Origin: Mycobacterium sp. SMC-8
Lineage (GTDB): Bacteria; Actinomycetota; Actinomycetes; Mycobacteriales; Mycobacteriaceae
Length of the DNA: 64,000 nt
Direction: 5' to 3'
NCBI RefSeq assembly: GCF_025263565.1
Contig: NZ_CP079865.1
Span: 3,038,001 to 3,102,000, forward strand
The notes under the pieces were generated by a model. The model made no database searches. It was not told the origin of the DNA and saw nothing but the letters and a program-made list of their open reading frames with translations. Positions 31,608 to 40,812 of the stretch are shown in pieces. Every line of letters begins with the position of its first letter. Position 1 is the first letter of the stretch. Made by a program: the position numbers and the translations under genes.

Positions 31608-34600
31608 TTACTCGTCGTCCACCATGGCGGCGACGCGCTCCCGCACAGCGTCGGTGGCCCGGCTGAGCAGTCCCGGCGCCGCGACCGACAGCAGTGTCGC
31701 CACCGCCGTGGCCGAGAATGCCTGACCCCAGCCGAGCGGGCCCACCGGCGTGCAGCCGAAGACCTGGCTGACGACCGGCACGCTGATGATCCCCGCCAGC
31801 GTCGCGAACGAGCCCAGCGCGGTCACCACCACCAGCGGGCTGCGGGAGTCGACCAGAGTCTGGGCCAGCTGCGTCGACACCAGCCCGATCAGCGCGACGG
31901 TCGACGCGCGCTGCGGGGTGCCCGTCACGCTCGCCATCAGCCAGGCTGCGCTGGCGCCGACCGTGGTGGCAGCACCCCGCACGCCGATCACCCGCCACAT
32001 CGCCGCCTCGTCCAGGTCGACCTGTCCCGTCGTGTCGGTCTGCCGGCTCACCGCCAGCGCCGCGGCCGGCAGTGCGTCGGTCAGCATGTTGACCAGCAGC
32101 ATCTGTCGGGCGTTGAGCGCCGATCGCCCGGTCAGCAGGCTGGTCAGGAGCGCGAACGCGATCTCACCGGTGTTGCCACCCAGCAGCAGTGACACCGCCG
32201 ACTGCACGCGGCGCCACAGCTGCTTACCTTCATCGAGGGCCGGCAGCAGGGCCTCGATCCGGCCGTCCAGCAGCACCACGTCCGCGGCGGTGCGCGCCGG
32301 ATCGCTGCCGCGGGCGGCCACGCCGACCCCGACGCTGGCCGCCCGGATGGCTGCGGCGTCGTTGGCGCCGTCGCCGACCATGGCCGTCACCATGCCGATG
32401 CGCTCCAGCGTCTGCACCACGTCGATCTTGTGCTCGGGCGACATGCGGGCGTACACGAGTCGCGAGCAGACCGCGTCGGCGCGTTCGTCCGCGGACAGAT
32501 GCTCCCATTCGGTGCCGGTCATCACCTGTTCGGCGGTGACGTCGAGGCCGAGCTCGCCGGCGATCACCATCGCGGTCACCGGATGGTCGCCGGTGATCAG
32601 ACGGACCCCGATACCCCGGTCGGTGAGCCCCTCAAGGACCTGGCGGGCGCTGGCCCGGGGGGTGTCGGCCAGGCCGAGCAAGCCGATGGGCGTCAGCTCC
32701 GAACGGCACAACGCCTCGAACGCGGCGGCGTCGGCGGCCGCGGCGGCGGCCTGCTCCGGGGTGAGCTGACGCTCGGCCACAGCGATCACCCGCAGTCCCT
32801 TGGCGGCCATGTCGTCGATGGCGGCCACCACCGGACCGTTGGCCCGGGTCAGCGCCGACGCGAGTACCTCCGGTGCACCCTTGATGGTCAGGCGATGGCC
32901 GACGATCGCGGCCGCAAACGGCCGGCCGGCCTGGAACGGCAGGAACGCGTCGCGCTTGATCGCGGTGGTGTCCGCGGCGTTCTCCTCGCCGTGGACGGCG
33001 CGGCGGATCGCGTCGTCGGTGGCGTGGTGGGCACGGTGACCGGGCTGGACGAAGATCGTGCTCAGGGCCGAGTCGAGCACCTGGTCCTCGGTGAAGCCGT
33101 CGACCGGGGACACGGCCTTGACCCTCAGCCGGTTCTCGCTGAGCGTGCCGGTCTTGTCGAAGCACACCACCTGCAGGCGGGCCAGCGCCTCGATCGACTG
33201 CGCGTTGCGCACCAGCACCGACTCGCCGGTGAGCCGACGGGCCGAGGCCAGTTGCGCCAGCGTGGCCACCAGCGGAAGTCCTTCGGGGACGGCGGCCACC
33301 GCCAGCGCGACCGCACTGCTGACGGCCTCGCGCAGCGGGGTGCCGCGGGCCACGCTGAGCAACCCGACCAGAGTGCCGCCGCCCATGCTGAACGGCAAGG
33401 CGCGCTTGGTGACCCGGCTCAGTTGGCGCTGCAGGCCGATCTCCCGGGATTTCTCGGGAGCCATCGCCAGCGCGCGGCGCATCTCGGTGCGGGACCCCAC
33501 CGCGGTAACGACCGCGACCGCGGTGCCGGCCACCAGCGTGCTGCCCGCGTAGAGCATGCAGGCCCGCTCGGCCAGTGCAGCTCCTGGCGTGGGATCGGTC
33601 TGTTTGGGCACCGGCAGCGACTCGCCGGTCAGCGTCGACTCGTCGACCTCGACGTTGGTGGCCTCGATCAGCCGCGCATCGGCGGGGACCACCTCGTCGG
33701 CGTGGACCTCGATGATGTCGCCGGGTCGCAGGCGGCGCGCCGACACCTTCTCGTGGCCGTGCTGATCGAGCGGACCGGTCCGCCGGCGGGCCAGCGGCTC
33801 CTCGACGGCCATGAGCCGCCGCAGGATCCGCTCGGCGTGCAGCTGCTGTTCGGCCGACAGCGCGGCGTTGGCCAGCAGCACGCCCCCGACCAGCGCGGCA
33901 TCCAGCGGGGAGCCGAGCAGGGCGCTGGCCACCGCCCCGGTGGCCAGCAGCGGCGTGATGGGATCGGAGAGGTCCGTCCGCATCTCGCCGACGAAATCGC
34001 GGGTCAGGTGCCATGCCCAGGAGCCGGCACGCGCGAGCACGCGTAACGCGAGGAGGTCGGCCAAACCTGTTGTCTCATCGGGTATTTCGTCGGGTGGACG
34101 GGGCAACAGTCGCTGCACCTCGTCGGCCGGCATGGCGTGCCAGTCGTGCGCGACCTCCGGTTCGGGCGGCGGGTCGTTGAACACTTTGCTTCCCGCGGTG
34201 AACCCCGACCACAGCGCGCCCACCACGCCGACGTTCACCGATTCCGGACCGCTGCCCGGCACGCTCGGTATCAACATCAGCGCGCCGAGCGTGGTGGCCG
34301 ATACCGATAACCGGATACCGCGGGCGGTGACGGCGCGCGCGGTCGGTAGCGAGTGCAGGATGCGCCAGACCGACAGCAGGTCCGGCACGAACACGTCGGC
34401 GCCCCACGGCGGCCGCCAGTCGGGACGTTCCAGCCCGATCGTCAGGTCGGCGTCCTGGTTCATCGCCATGTCCGGCGTGGTGATCAGCGCGACGGTGGCG
34501 CCGTCGGCTTTCAGTTCGGCGAGCGCCGAGGCCAGCGCCTCGTCGATCGAACCGTCGACGGGATAGAGCCGATCGAAACCTTGGGCCAGCGAGCGCAGCC

Positions 34601-36023
34601 CGTCGTCGGCGACCGACACCACCCGCGGTTTGGTGCGCCGCGCCTCGGTGACCACGGCGCTGGCGAGGGGGTCGCGCACCGGGCTCACCAGCGCCTTGCC
34701 CGCCCGCCCCGCTCCCGGGATGGTGGACAGCTTGTGCCAGCCGGCCGCCAGGCCGTCGGTGTCCAGTGCCGTCCGGACCGCCTCCCAGGCCGGGGCTCGC
34801 CCCGAATTCGCCACTCCGACAACGCGAGTCACGGTGAGCTTGTCGGTATAGAGCACGCGGGGGTCGATGACGATCGCGTTGAGCCGGTCCAGGTGCCTCA
34901 GCGCTCGCGGGCGGACGACGACGACGTCGTGCCGGCCGGTCAGTCCGCGGGTCATCGCGCAGCCGAACGCTTCACGCGCCGCTCGCGACGGCTTGGCGGC
35001 GGTCACCAACGCGGCAGTGCCTGCGATCGTGGGGTTTCCGGTGACCGCCCCGATGAGCGTCGCGGCGGCCATGCCGGCCTCGCCGATCCGCTCGGAGTAG
35101 CGCTCGCCGGGGCCGTAGTTCCACTCCAGGGTGCCGCGATCGGGGAAGCCGCCGTCGGGGGGATAAGCAGCCAGTCGGGGCTCGTGGCGGCGCCACGCGA
35201 GGCGGGCATCCCACGCCTCGGCGGCAAGCAAGGCGCGCGTCGCGGCGTCGGCGGCCGCGGACGCCGGTGAGGCGGTCAGTGCGGACGTCGCGGCTTCCAT
35301 CAGGCTCAACAGCAGGTCGGTGCTGTCGCGCCCGAGCCGGTGTTCGAGCTGGCGGCGCAGCTGAGGAACGTTGGCGGCCATGGTCGGAACCACCGACAGC
35401 AGCTCCGACACTTTCGGCCCGTGCAGCGCCCTGCCGGTCACGGACAGGCCGAAGCCGACGGCGGCGGCCACCGCGCCGATGGTCCGTGCCGCCAGCAGCG
35501 CGTCGTCGCCGGGCAGGGTGAGGGGTCGGTGCCGCTCACCGCAGGGTGCGGTGCGGACGCGACGTTCGGCGGCGAGCACCACCTCGGCCAGGTCTTCGGC
35601 GGGTCCTTCCGGCTCGGTGGTGACGATGACGCGCGCCACCGACCGGTTGATTTCGGCGTGCTTGACCCCGTCGACGGCGGTCACGGCGGCGAGCACCTCG
35701 GCGGCGATCGCGTCGGCGTCGGGACCGCTCAGACCGCAGACCTCGATCCAGTGGTGCGAGTTCAGCCGGCTGGTGCGTTTGACGGGGTGGCCGCCCAGCG
35801 CCTCGGTCGTGATCGCGACGGCGGTCTGCAGCGCCGCCGGCGCGCCGGCCGCCGCGTCCTGGACCGCCTCGGCTGCGGCGTGGGCGGTCGATGCTGCGCC
35901 TGTCGCGGCATCGGTGACCACGCCGGCGATGGCGCGTCCGGCGCCGAGAGCGGCATCGCCGGCCAAAAGTGCTGTCCCGGCGGCGATTTGGGCCAGCTTG
36001 AGTGAAGATCCGAGCAGATTCAT
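31608..36023 (-). CDS. Large P-type cation-transporting ATPase, CtpH/CtpI-like
   Basis: A 1,471-aa P-type ATPase. The phosphorylation motif is CFDKTGTLSENR, the actuator loop ESTLTGESLPVPKQ, and the hinge MVGDGANDAAA. A long N-terminal extension includes one degenerate metal-binding-like domain (NSHHWIEVCGLSGPDADAIA, lacking Cys-x2-Cys) and additional hydrophobic segments, the arrangement of mycobacterial CtpH and CtpI (about 1,540-1,630 aa). Several membrane helices follow the catalytic core. The transported ion is not readable. ATG 36023 (MNLLGSSLKLAQIAAG) begins the first hydrophobic region; the longer open frame upstream lacks family character. It separates lrpA from lat. Confidence 0.85.
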   Translation of the reverse strand: MNLLGSSLKLAQIAAGTALLAGDAALGAGRAIAGVVTDAATGAASTAHAAAEAVQDAAAGAPAALQTAVAITTEALGGHPVKRTSRLNSHHWIEVCGLSGPDADAIAAEVLAAVTAVDGVKHAEINRSVARVIVTTEPEGPAEDLAEVVLAAERRVRTAPCGERHRPLTLPGDDALLAARTIGAVAAAVGFGLSVTGRALHGPKVSELLSVVPTMAANVPQLRRQLEHRLGRDSTDLLLSLMEAATSALTASPASAAADAATRALLAAEAWDARLAWRRHEPRLAAYPPDGGFPDRGTLEWNYGPGERYSERIGEAGMAAATLIGAVTGNPTIAGTAALVTAAKPSRAAREAFGCAMTRGLTGRHDVVVVRPRALRHLDRLNAIVIDPRVLYTDKLTVTRVVGVANSGRAPAWEAVRTALDTDGLAAGWHKLSTIPGAGRAGKALVSPVRDPLASAVVTEARRTKPRVVSVADDGLRSLAQGFDRLYPVDGSIDEALASALAELKADGATVALITTPDMAMNQDADLTIGLERPDWRPPWGADVFVPDLLSVWRILHSLPTARAVTARGIRLSVSATTLGALMLIPSVPGSGPESVNVGVVGALWSGFTAGSKVFNDPPPEPEVAHDWHAMPADEVQRLLPRPPDEIPDETTGLADLLALRVLARAGSWAWHLTRDFVGEMRTDLSDPITPLLATGAVASALLGSPLDAALVGGVLLANAALSAEQQLHAERILRRLMAVEEPLARRRTGPLDQHGHEKVSARRLRPGDIIEVHADEVVPADARLIEATNVEVDESTLTGESLPVPKQTDPTPGAALAERACMLYAGSTLVAGTAVAVVTAVGSRTEMRRALAMAPEKSREIGLQRQLSRVTKRALPFSMGGGTLVGLLSVARGTPLREAVSSAVALAVAAVPEGLPLVATLAQLASARRLTGESVLVRNAQSIEALARLQVVCFDKTGTLSENRLRVKAVSPVDGFTEDQVLDSALSTIFVQPGHRAHHATDDAIRRAVHGEENAADTTAIKRDAFLPFQAGRPFAAAIVGHRLTIKGAPEVLASALTRANGPVVAAIDDMAAKGLRVIAVAERQLTPEQAAAAAADAAAFEALCRSELTPIGLLGLADTPRASARQVLEGLTDRGIGVRLITGDHPVTAMVIAGELGLDVTAEQVMTGTEWEHLSADERADAVCSRLVYARMSPEHKIDVVQTLERIGMVTAMVGDGANDAAAIRAASVGVGVAARGSDPARTAADVVLLDGRIEALLPALDEGKQLWRRVQSAVSLLLGGNTGEIAFALLTSLLTGRSALNARQMLLVNMLTDALPAAALAVSRQTDTTGQVDLDEAAMWRVIGVRGAATTVGASAAWLMASVTGTPQRASTVALIGLVSTQLAQTLVDSRSPLVVVTALGSFATLAGIISVPVVSQVFGCTPVGPLGWGQAFSATAVATLLSVAAPGLLSRATDAVRERVAAMVDDE

Positions 36024-36297
36024 GACGGTCGGCCTGTCGTCTCGCGCGGCATCGATGCGCTTCGTGCCTGCGCGGACTGAGCCACCTCGACCACCACCGT
36101 AAGACCAGTTTCGCTCGCGACCATCGGCCGATCCGGGCCGCGCTTCGAGTCGCCGCACGCATCGTCGCGCCGGATGCCCGATTTTAGGCCCGGAAAACAC
36201 GCAGCGCCTGCCGACACGAGCGGACTGGCCGCTGCAACTTCGATGAAATTCGCCCTAGAAGGCATCAGTGCCGTAAAAAATGCGTTAAAGTGGATCC

Positions 36298-37674
36298 ATG
36301 ACCGCTACTTTTCCGTCGATCAGCGCTGCAGTCCGGTCAGGGGCCGCCGCCATCGCACCTGCCGACGTGCACGCGGTGCTGGCGCGCAGCATTCTGGCCG
36401 ACGGACTGGACCTGGTCCTCGATCTCGACGGTTCGAACGGTTCTCACCTGGTCGACGCCCGCACCGGCCGCGGCTATCTCGACATGTTCACGTTCTTCGC
36501 GTCCTCGGCGCTGGGCATGAACCATCCGGGGCTCGCCGGCGACGACGATTTCCGCGACGAACTCGCCGCCGCCGCACTGAACAAGCCCAGCAACTCCGAT
36601 GTCTACAGCGTGCCGATGGCGCGTTTCGTCGACACGTTCGCCCGTGTGCTGGGTGACCCGCAGCTGCCGCATCTGTTCTTCGTCGACGGCGGCGCGCTCG
36701 CCGTCGAGAACGCGCTCAAGGTCGCGTTCGACTGGAAGAGCCGCCACAACGAGGCGCACGGCCGCAGCGCCGAACTCGGCACCAAGGTGCTGCATCTGAC
36801 GGGCGCCTTCCACGGGCGCAGCGGTTACACGATGTCGCTGACCAACACCGACCCGAACAAGGTGGCGCGGTTCCCGAAGTTCGACTGGCCGCGCATCGAG
36901 GCCCCGTACCTGCGGCCAGGTGCCGACATGGACTCGGTGGAAGCCGAATCCCTGCGGCAGGCCCGCGCGGCCTTCGAGGCTCACCCGCACGACATCGCCT
37001 GTTTCATCGCCGAACCGATCCAGGGAGAGGGCGGCGACCGCCACTTCCGGCCGCAGTTTTTCGCCGCCATGCGGGAGCTGTGCGACGAGTTCGACGCGCT
37101 GCTGATTTTCGACGAGGTGCAGACCGGGTGCGGGATCACCGGAACCGCTTGGGCCTACCAGCAATTGGGTGTTCAACCCGATGTGGTCGCGTTCGGCAAG
37201 AAGACCCAGGTGTGCGGCATCATGGCGGGCGGCCGCGCACACGGGCAGCAGTTCAGGACCAGGGTGGACGAGGTACCCGCCAACGTCTTCCACACCAGCT
37301 CCCGGATCAATTCGACGTGGGGCGGCAACCTGGTCGACATGGTGCGCGCCCGCCGGATCCTGGAGGTCATCGAGGTCGACGGCTTGTTCGAGCGTGCCGC
37401 CGACAGCGGACGCCATCTACTCGGCCGGCTCGACGGGTTGGCACTCGAATTTCCCGGGCTGGTGCGCGACGTGCGTGGCCGCGGGTTGATGTGCGCGTTC
37501 AGCGTGCCGAGCCCGGCGCAGCGCGACGCGCTGATCGCCGGACTCTGGGAGTGCGGGGTGATCATGCTCGGCTCCGGCGCGGACAGCGTGCGGTTCCGGC
37601 CGGCGTTGACGGTGTCGACGGCCGAGCTCGACTCGGCGGTCGACGCGGTGCGCGCGGTGCTCAGGTCGATGTGA
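36298..37674 (+). CDS. lat: L-lysine epsilon (6-)aminotransferase Lat
   Basis: A 458-aa class III PLP aminotransferase that transfers the epsilon-amino group of lysine to 2-oxoglutarate, giving alpha-aminoadipic semialdehyde for Pcd. The substrate-loop signature TFFASSALGMNHP, the IFDEVQTGCGITG motif that positions PLP, and the Schiff-base lysine in VVAFGKKTQVCG are all present, as in M. tuberculosis Rv3290c. In that species the gene is strongly induced in persistence and is LrpA-controlled. ATG 36298 is preceded by an AT-richer stretch (GTAAAAAATGCGTTAAAG) that probably holds the promoter. Its last 14 bases overlap the convergent nuclease-like gene. Confidence 0.93.
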   Translation: MTATFPSISAAVRSGAAAIAPADVHAVLARSILADGLDLVLDLDGSNGSHLVDARTGRGYLDMFTFFASSALGMNHPGLAGDDDFRDELAAAALNKPSNSDVYSVPMARFVDTFARVLGDPQLPHLFFVDGGALAVENALKVAFDWKSRHNEAHGRSAELGTKVLHLTGAFHGRSGYTMSLTNTDPNKVARFPKFDWPRIEAPYLRPGADMDSVEAESLRQARAAFEAHPHDIACFIAEPIQGEGGDRHFRPQFFAAMRELCDEFDALLIFDEVQTGCGITGTAWAYQQLGVQPDVVAFGKKTQVCGIMAGGRAHGQQFRTRVDEVPANVFHTSSRINSTWGGNLVDMVRARRILEVIEVDGLFERAADSGRHLLGRLDGLALEFPGLVRDVRGRGLMCAFSVPSPAQRDALIAGLWECGVIMLGSGADSVRFRPALTVSTAELDSAVDAVRAVLRSM

Positions 37675-38215
37675 GCCGGCGGATCGTCGACCGCAGCCGC
37701 GGCAGGTCCGCCCCGCCCACCAGCTCGCAGCCGTGAAGTTCGGCGAGTTTGCGTGCCGCAGGCGTGAATTGGTGGTTCGTGACGACCATGGTCTGCGTGC
37801 AGTCCTGCATGGGCGCCCCGGCGACCACCTCCTGCACGGCTCCGGCGCCCACGGGTCGTGACTGGCGTTTGCACTGCACGGCCAGCCGGTTCGGCCGATG
37901 CCCGACGATGAGGTCGACGCCCCAGTCGCCGGTCAGCGGCGTCATGATCACGGGCACGCCGCAGCTGCGCGCGATCCGTGCGATGTAGTCCTCGAACTCG
38001 GTGCCCGACATGTCCGCGTCGACGGGATGTTCGCGCGCAGTGGGGGTGGCCGCCCCGACGATCACGGCGCGCAGGAAATGCGGTGCGGCGACGGCAACCC
38101 CCGGAGCCAGCAATGCCACCGCGGCGCTGAGGCCGAGGTCTGCGCCGGCCAGGTGGGCGGTGGCCCCGGCGGCGACACCGAGGGCCGCACAGAGCTTCCA
38201 CCTGAGCCTCGTCAC
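37661..38215 (-). CDS. Membrane-anchored Mrr-like restriction-endonuclease-fold protein
   Basis: A 184-aa protein with one or two N-terminal membrane segments (LCAALGVAAGATAHL, LSAAVALLAPGVAVAA) and a C-terminal PD-(D/E)xK-type domain: GTEFEDYIARI, GDWGVDLIVG and the catalytic-looking LAVQCKRQ. The pattern D-x(n)-Q-x-K fits the Mrr_cat family. Mrr proteins cut modified DNA, but membrane-anchored versions are common in actinobacteria and uncharacterised. The start is GTG 38215. The 3' end overlaps lat by 14 bp on the opposite strand. Confidence 0.75.
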   Translation of the reverse strand: MTRLRWKLCAALGVAAGATAHLAGADLGLSAAVALLAPGVAVAAPHFLRAVIVGAATPTAREHPVDADMSGTEFEDYIARIARSCGVPVIMTPLTGDWGVDLIVGHRPNRLAVQCKRQSRPVGAGAVQEVVAGAPMQDCTQTMVVTNHQFTPAARKLAELHGCELVGGADLPRLRSTIRRLTST

Positions 38216-38249
38216 GGCCGAATCGTAGGCAGCAGCACCGACAGCTCGC

Positions 38250-38275
38250 GTTTATCCACGTCGACGCCCGGGAAC
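38250..38275 (+). promoter_or_regulatory. Sigma-F-like promoter upstream of the Rv3289c-like/usfY genes
   Basis: GTTT (38250-38253), 16 bases, GGGAAC (38270-38275), about 40 bp before the ATG of the downstream membrane protein. The mycobacterial sigma-F consensus is approximately GGTTT-N15-17-GGGTAT. Two further matches with 16-base spacing lie in this locus. Confidence 0.5.
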
Positions 38276-38315
38276 TCCCCGCAAATCACCGACTGCGCGA
38301 CCGGGAGAAGACACG

Positions 38316-38690
38316 ATGACGGACCTGTCCCACCACACCCGGGAGTTGCGGCCTGGCGCGAGCTATGCCGAACCGGGTGTGCGCGACGCCGTCCGGGCCG
38401 GGTTCGGTTTCGCCGCCGCGGGCGCGACGTTCCTCTTCGTGGCGATGGTGTGGATCGGGACATGCACCGGGTCGCTCGCGGAGGCGGCCGGCTGCGGCGC
38501 CCCGCAGCGCACGATGCTCGCGCTGGGCGCGCCGGCCATCCTGCTCGTCGGCGGACTGTGGTCGCTGGTCCGCAGCTTCCGCGTCCGGCACGGGCATGCT
38601 CGGTGGGCGTGGCAGGGCGCCGGGTGGTCGCTGCTGGCTTTGATGGTGCTCAGTGCCGTCGTGAGTCTTCCTTCTCTGCCCGGTCGGTAG
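38316..38690 (+). CDS. Small membrane protein of the sigF locus (Rv3289c-like)
   Basis: A 124-aa protein with three hydrophobic segments (ATFLFVAMVWIGT, MLALGAPAILLVGGLWSLV, GWSLLALMVLSAVVSL) and a polar N-terminus. Position and size match M. tuberculosis Rv3289c, which lies between lat and usfY. The function is unknown. GGGAGAAG precedes ATG 38316, and a sigma-F-like promoter is 40 bp upstream, so the gene is probably in the sigma-F regulon and co-transcribed with usfY 32 bp downstream. Confidence 0.75.
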   Translation: MTDLSHHTRELRPGASYAEPGVRDAVRAGFGFAAAGATFLFVAMVWIGTCTGSLAEAAGCGAPQRTMLALGAPAILLVGGLWSLVRSFRVRHGHARWAWQGAGWSLLALMVLSAVVSLPSLPGR

Positions 38691-38722
38691 CACACTGAGG
38701 GGGCAGTTCTAAGGAGTCTCAG

Positions 38723-39031
38723 ATGAAGGGTCCCAACGATCCAGTCGACCATGCACGCACCACGCGGACGCACGCGGGTGAGTCGATGAAGGACAACAAG
38801 ATCATGCCGGGCCTTGTGGTGATCGGTCTCGCCCTCGTCAGTTTCGTCGCGTCGTTGGCGGCCTTCGCCACGTCGCATCACGATTCTGGTCTGGTGCTCG
38901 CCGGGATCGCCGGCACCGGCTTCCTGGTCGGAGCCGGCTGGCTGATGTTCGAACATCACCGCGTCCGCCGCCTCGAGGAGCTCTGGTACGCCGAGCATCC
39001 CGGCACCACGAGGCAGCGCCCCACCAGCTGA
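38723..39031 (+). CDS. usfY: UsfY-like protein
   Basis: A 102-aa protein. The N-terminal NDPVDHARTTRTHAGESMK segment and the two membrane helices (MPGLVVIGLALVSFVASLAA and LVLAGIAGTGFLVGAGWLM), followed by EHHRVRRLEELW, resemble UsfY of M. tuberculosis (Rv3288c) as I recall it. usfY is co-regulated with sigF; its function is not known. TAAGGAG eight bases before ATG 38723 is a strong ribosome-binding site. In M. tuberculosis usfY is followed directly by rsbW-sigF; here 2.2 kb with three minus-strand genes separates them. Confidence 0.75.
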   Translation: MKGPNDPVDHARTTRTHAGESMKDNKIMPGLVVIGLALVSFVASLAAFATSHHDSGLVLAGIAGTGFLVGAGWLMFEHHRVRRLEELWYAEHPGTTRQRPTS

Positions 39032-39182
39032 GCATCTGCCGCTATGCGTCGGGCAAGTCCCGCGCGGGTCGGACGGCTTTTGCACCAGCTGTCCGAGGCG
39101 CCGTCTTCTGACCAGACAGCACCGCCGAGGTGCCGTGGCGGACGGGGACTGTCGGGGCCCGTGCCGGTCGGCCGGGCCGCAG

Positions 39183-40082
39183 TCAGGGCGCCTGCGGCAG
39201 TATTCGTTCCACCACATCCCGGGGGAGCAGCCCCGCGGGTGCGAAGCGACGGGCCGCCTCCACGAACTGCGGTGCGGTGGCACCGAGGTGCTCGACTATC
39301 TCCCGCGCGGCATCCTCCCGTCCGGCTAGGGCCGCGACGACCGCCCGCCAAAGCGCCTGGTCGGGCTCGAGTTCGGGGTCCTGTGGGCGCAGTTCCTCCA
39401 GTTGTCGGTCGGCCGTGTCCGGATCCCCGTTCAGCGCTAGCTGGAAGGCGGCGACTACCCGCTGATAGCGCTCCCACTTGGTGGTCAGGCGGTCGAGCTC
39501 GGTGACCGGGTCGGTGGAGTCGTCGACGCGCAGGTCCACCACCCGGTCGTGCCAGGGTCGCCCCGTGGTGTGGGCGCGAACCACCATGACCGCGGCCGAC
39601 CGACGCCCCCGGAAGTCGCCCCCGGCGTCCTCCGCGGCGTGCAAGGCGCGCAGCAGCCGCTGGGTGAGTGGTTCCGGGTGCGACTCGAAAGACTTCCGCA
39701 TGGCCTCCCACACGTCGGGCGAGACGACCATGTTCGCCAGAGCGGCGCATTCCTCGCCCACAAGGTGGCCAGCCTCAGCGACGCAGCCATCGCCGGTGTA
39801 GACGGCCATTTCTCCTGTCACCGCCAGGATGGCGACCTGCCGCCGCTCCGGATGCGGATCGACGCTGCGCAGGGCGGTCAACGACTCCTCGGCGGTGAAC
39901 CCACTGCGCAGCAGGTCGAGGCCGACGTCGCCGTACATGGGCTCGGCCATCGACTGGGTGGCGATCACACCGTGACCGGGCATGGCGAACGGCACGCTGT
40001 TGCCGACGGCGAACGCCTGTGATTGGGTGGCGACGCCCATTTCGCCGGTGTCGGCGTCGCGGCCGATGATTGAGTACGTCAC
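39183..40082 (-). CDS. DUF1028 family protein
   Basis: A 299-aa protein. The N-terminal 200 residues match DUF1028, an Ntn-hydrolase-like fold: MTYSIIGRDADTGEMGVATQ, then ATQSMAEPMYG and GRRSAAVMVV. The C-terminal 100 residues are helical and repetitive (ALNGDPDTADRQLEEL, ALAGREDAAREIVEHL), like a TPR pair. The activity of the family is unestablished, although peptidase or amidase function has been proposed. The start is GTG 40082. It has been inserted between usfY and rsbW relative to M. tuberculosis. Confidence 0.8.
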   Translation of the reverse strand: MTYSIIGRDADTGEMGVATQSQAFAVGNSVPFAMPGHGVIATQSMAEPMYGDVGLDLLRSGFTAEESLTALRSVDPHPERRQVAILAVTGEMAVYTGDGCVAEAGHLVGEECAALANMVVSPDVWEAMRKSFESHPEPLTQRLLRALHAAEDAGGDFRGRRSAAVMVVRAHTTGRPWHDRVVDLRVDDSTDPVTELDRLTTKWERYQRVVAAFQLALNGDPDTADRQLEELRPQDPELEPDQALWRAVVAALAGREDAAREIVEHLGATAPQFVEAARRFAPAGLLPRDVVERILPQAP

Positions 40083-40424
40083 CCGTGTGCACTACCCGGT
40101 CCAAGGTGGATTAAACCGCTCCCGGGCCGGCGGTGCTCAAGCCCGCCGGCGTGCGCCTAGGGGGCGCGATCTTCGGCCTTCCTCTTGGTGCTCAACCTGA
40201 GGGCGGATGGCGGTTCTCCAGCTCGGCAAGAGCGCGGAATGTCGTTGCGCGGGAACGCAACTGCACGATTTCCTAACCCGAACGGGCTATGATCTGGCGT
40301 GGGTCCGCGTGATCGAAGCGCCCGCCAGAGGGGCAAGAGGGGTGCGGCGTGCCACTCCCCGGGCCGACGATTGGCCACCACAGGACCGGACGGACAGCAT
40401 CACGAAAAAGGGCCGAACGACGCA
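40083..40424. other. Intergenic region between the DUF1028 gene and the csbD terminator
   Basis: About 340 bp without a convincing gene. Short open frames on both strands lack ribosome-binding sites and recognisable sequence. The 5' part should contain the DUF1028 promoter. GCCGGCGGTGCTCAAGCCC and its surroundings can fold (GCCGGCGG...CCGCCGGC), but no family is recognised. Confidence 0.4.
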
Positions 40425-40456
40425 ACGGGCCCAACCGGTCTCCCGGTCGGGCCCGT
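40425..40456 (-). terminator. Terminator of the csbD-like gene
   Basis: ACGGGCCCAACCGG (40425-40438), a 4-base loop, then CCGGTCGGGCCCGT (40443-40456), a 14-bp stem with one mismatch, 20 bp after the csbD-like stop. On the transcribed strand a CCCTTTTTC run follows further downstream. Confidence 0.65.
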
Positions 40457-40475
40457 CGGGGCAACGTCTGGACGT

Positions 40476-40712
40476 CTACTGGTTGGCTTCCTGGCGCTTC
40501 TCGGCGGCTTTGGCGCCGGCGCGGGCCGACTCGGCCTCGGCCTCCTTCTTGGCGACTTCCTGCTGCGCGTCTGCCTTGTCCTGCTGGGCCTTGCCTTCGC
40601 GAACCATGTCGTCGCGGCCGGTGACGGTGCCGATGGTTTCCTTGGCCTTGCCCTTCACGTCCTCGACGACGCCCTTGATGCCTTCTTCGGGACCACTGTT
40701 CTTCTCAGTCAT
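40476..40712 (-). CDS. CsbD-like general stress protein
   Basis: A 78-aa hydrophilic protein of the CsbD family: GPEEGIKGVVEDVKGKAKE, then IGTVTGRDDMVREGKAQQ, and a charged Ala/Glu/Lys helix at the C-terminus. CsbD is sigma-B-dependent in Bacillus; the molecular role is unknown. Here it is in the sigF locus with a GTTT-N16-GGGAAG promoter 64 bp upstream, and AGCGGAAGG precedes ATG 40712. The longer open frame upstream of that ATG crosses the promoter and is rejected. Confidence 0.85.
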   Translation of the reverse strand: MTEKNSGPEEGIKGVVEDVKGKAKETIGTVTGRDDMVREGKAQQDKADAQQEVAKKEAEAESARAGAKAAEKRQEANQ

Positions 40713-40775
40713 GGCTGCCTTCCGCTGGATGGATGAGTTGGGGCGGGAGCGCCCCGTCATTGAGCCACCCCCTGG

Positions 40776-40801
40776 CTTCCCGAAGCCCTCTGGCGCTAAA
40801 C
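40776..40801 (-). promoter_or_regulatory. Sigma-F-like promoter of the csbD-like gene
   Basis: Read on the minus strand: GTTT (40801-40798), 16 bases, GGGAAG (40781-40776). The spacing is identical to, and the -10 almost the same as, the element before the Rv3289c-like gene. Confidence 0.55.
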
Positions 40802-40812
40802 GAGTGACCGGC

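Noticed and set aside
32430..34046. A 538-codon + strand open frame
   Set aside because: It is antisense to the P-type ATPase catalytic domain and has no independent support.
40157..40381. A 74-codon minus-strand frame in an intergenic region
   Set aside because: It has no ribosome-binding site, no recognisable sequence and shadow-like composition.
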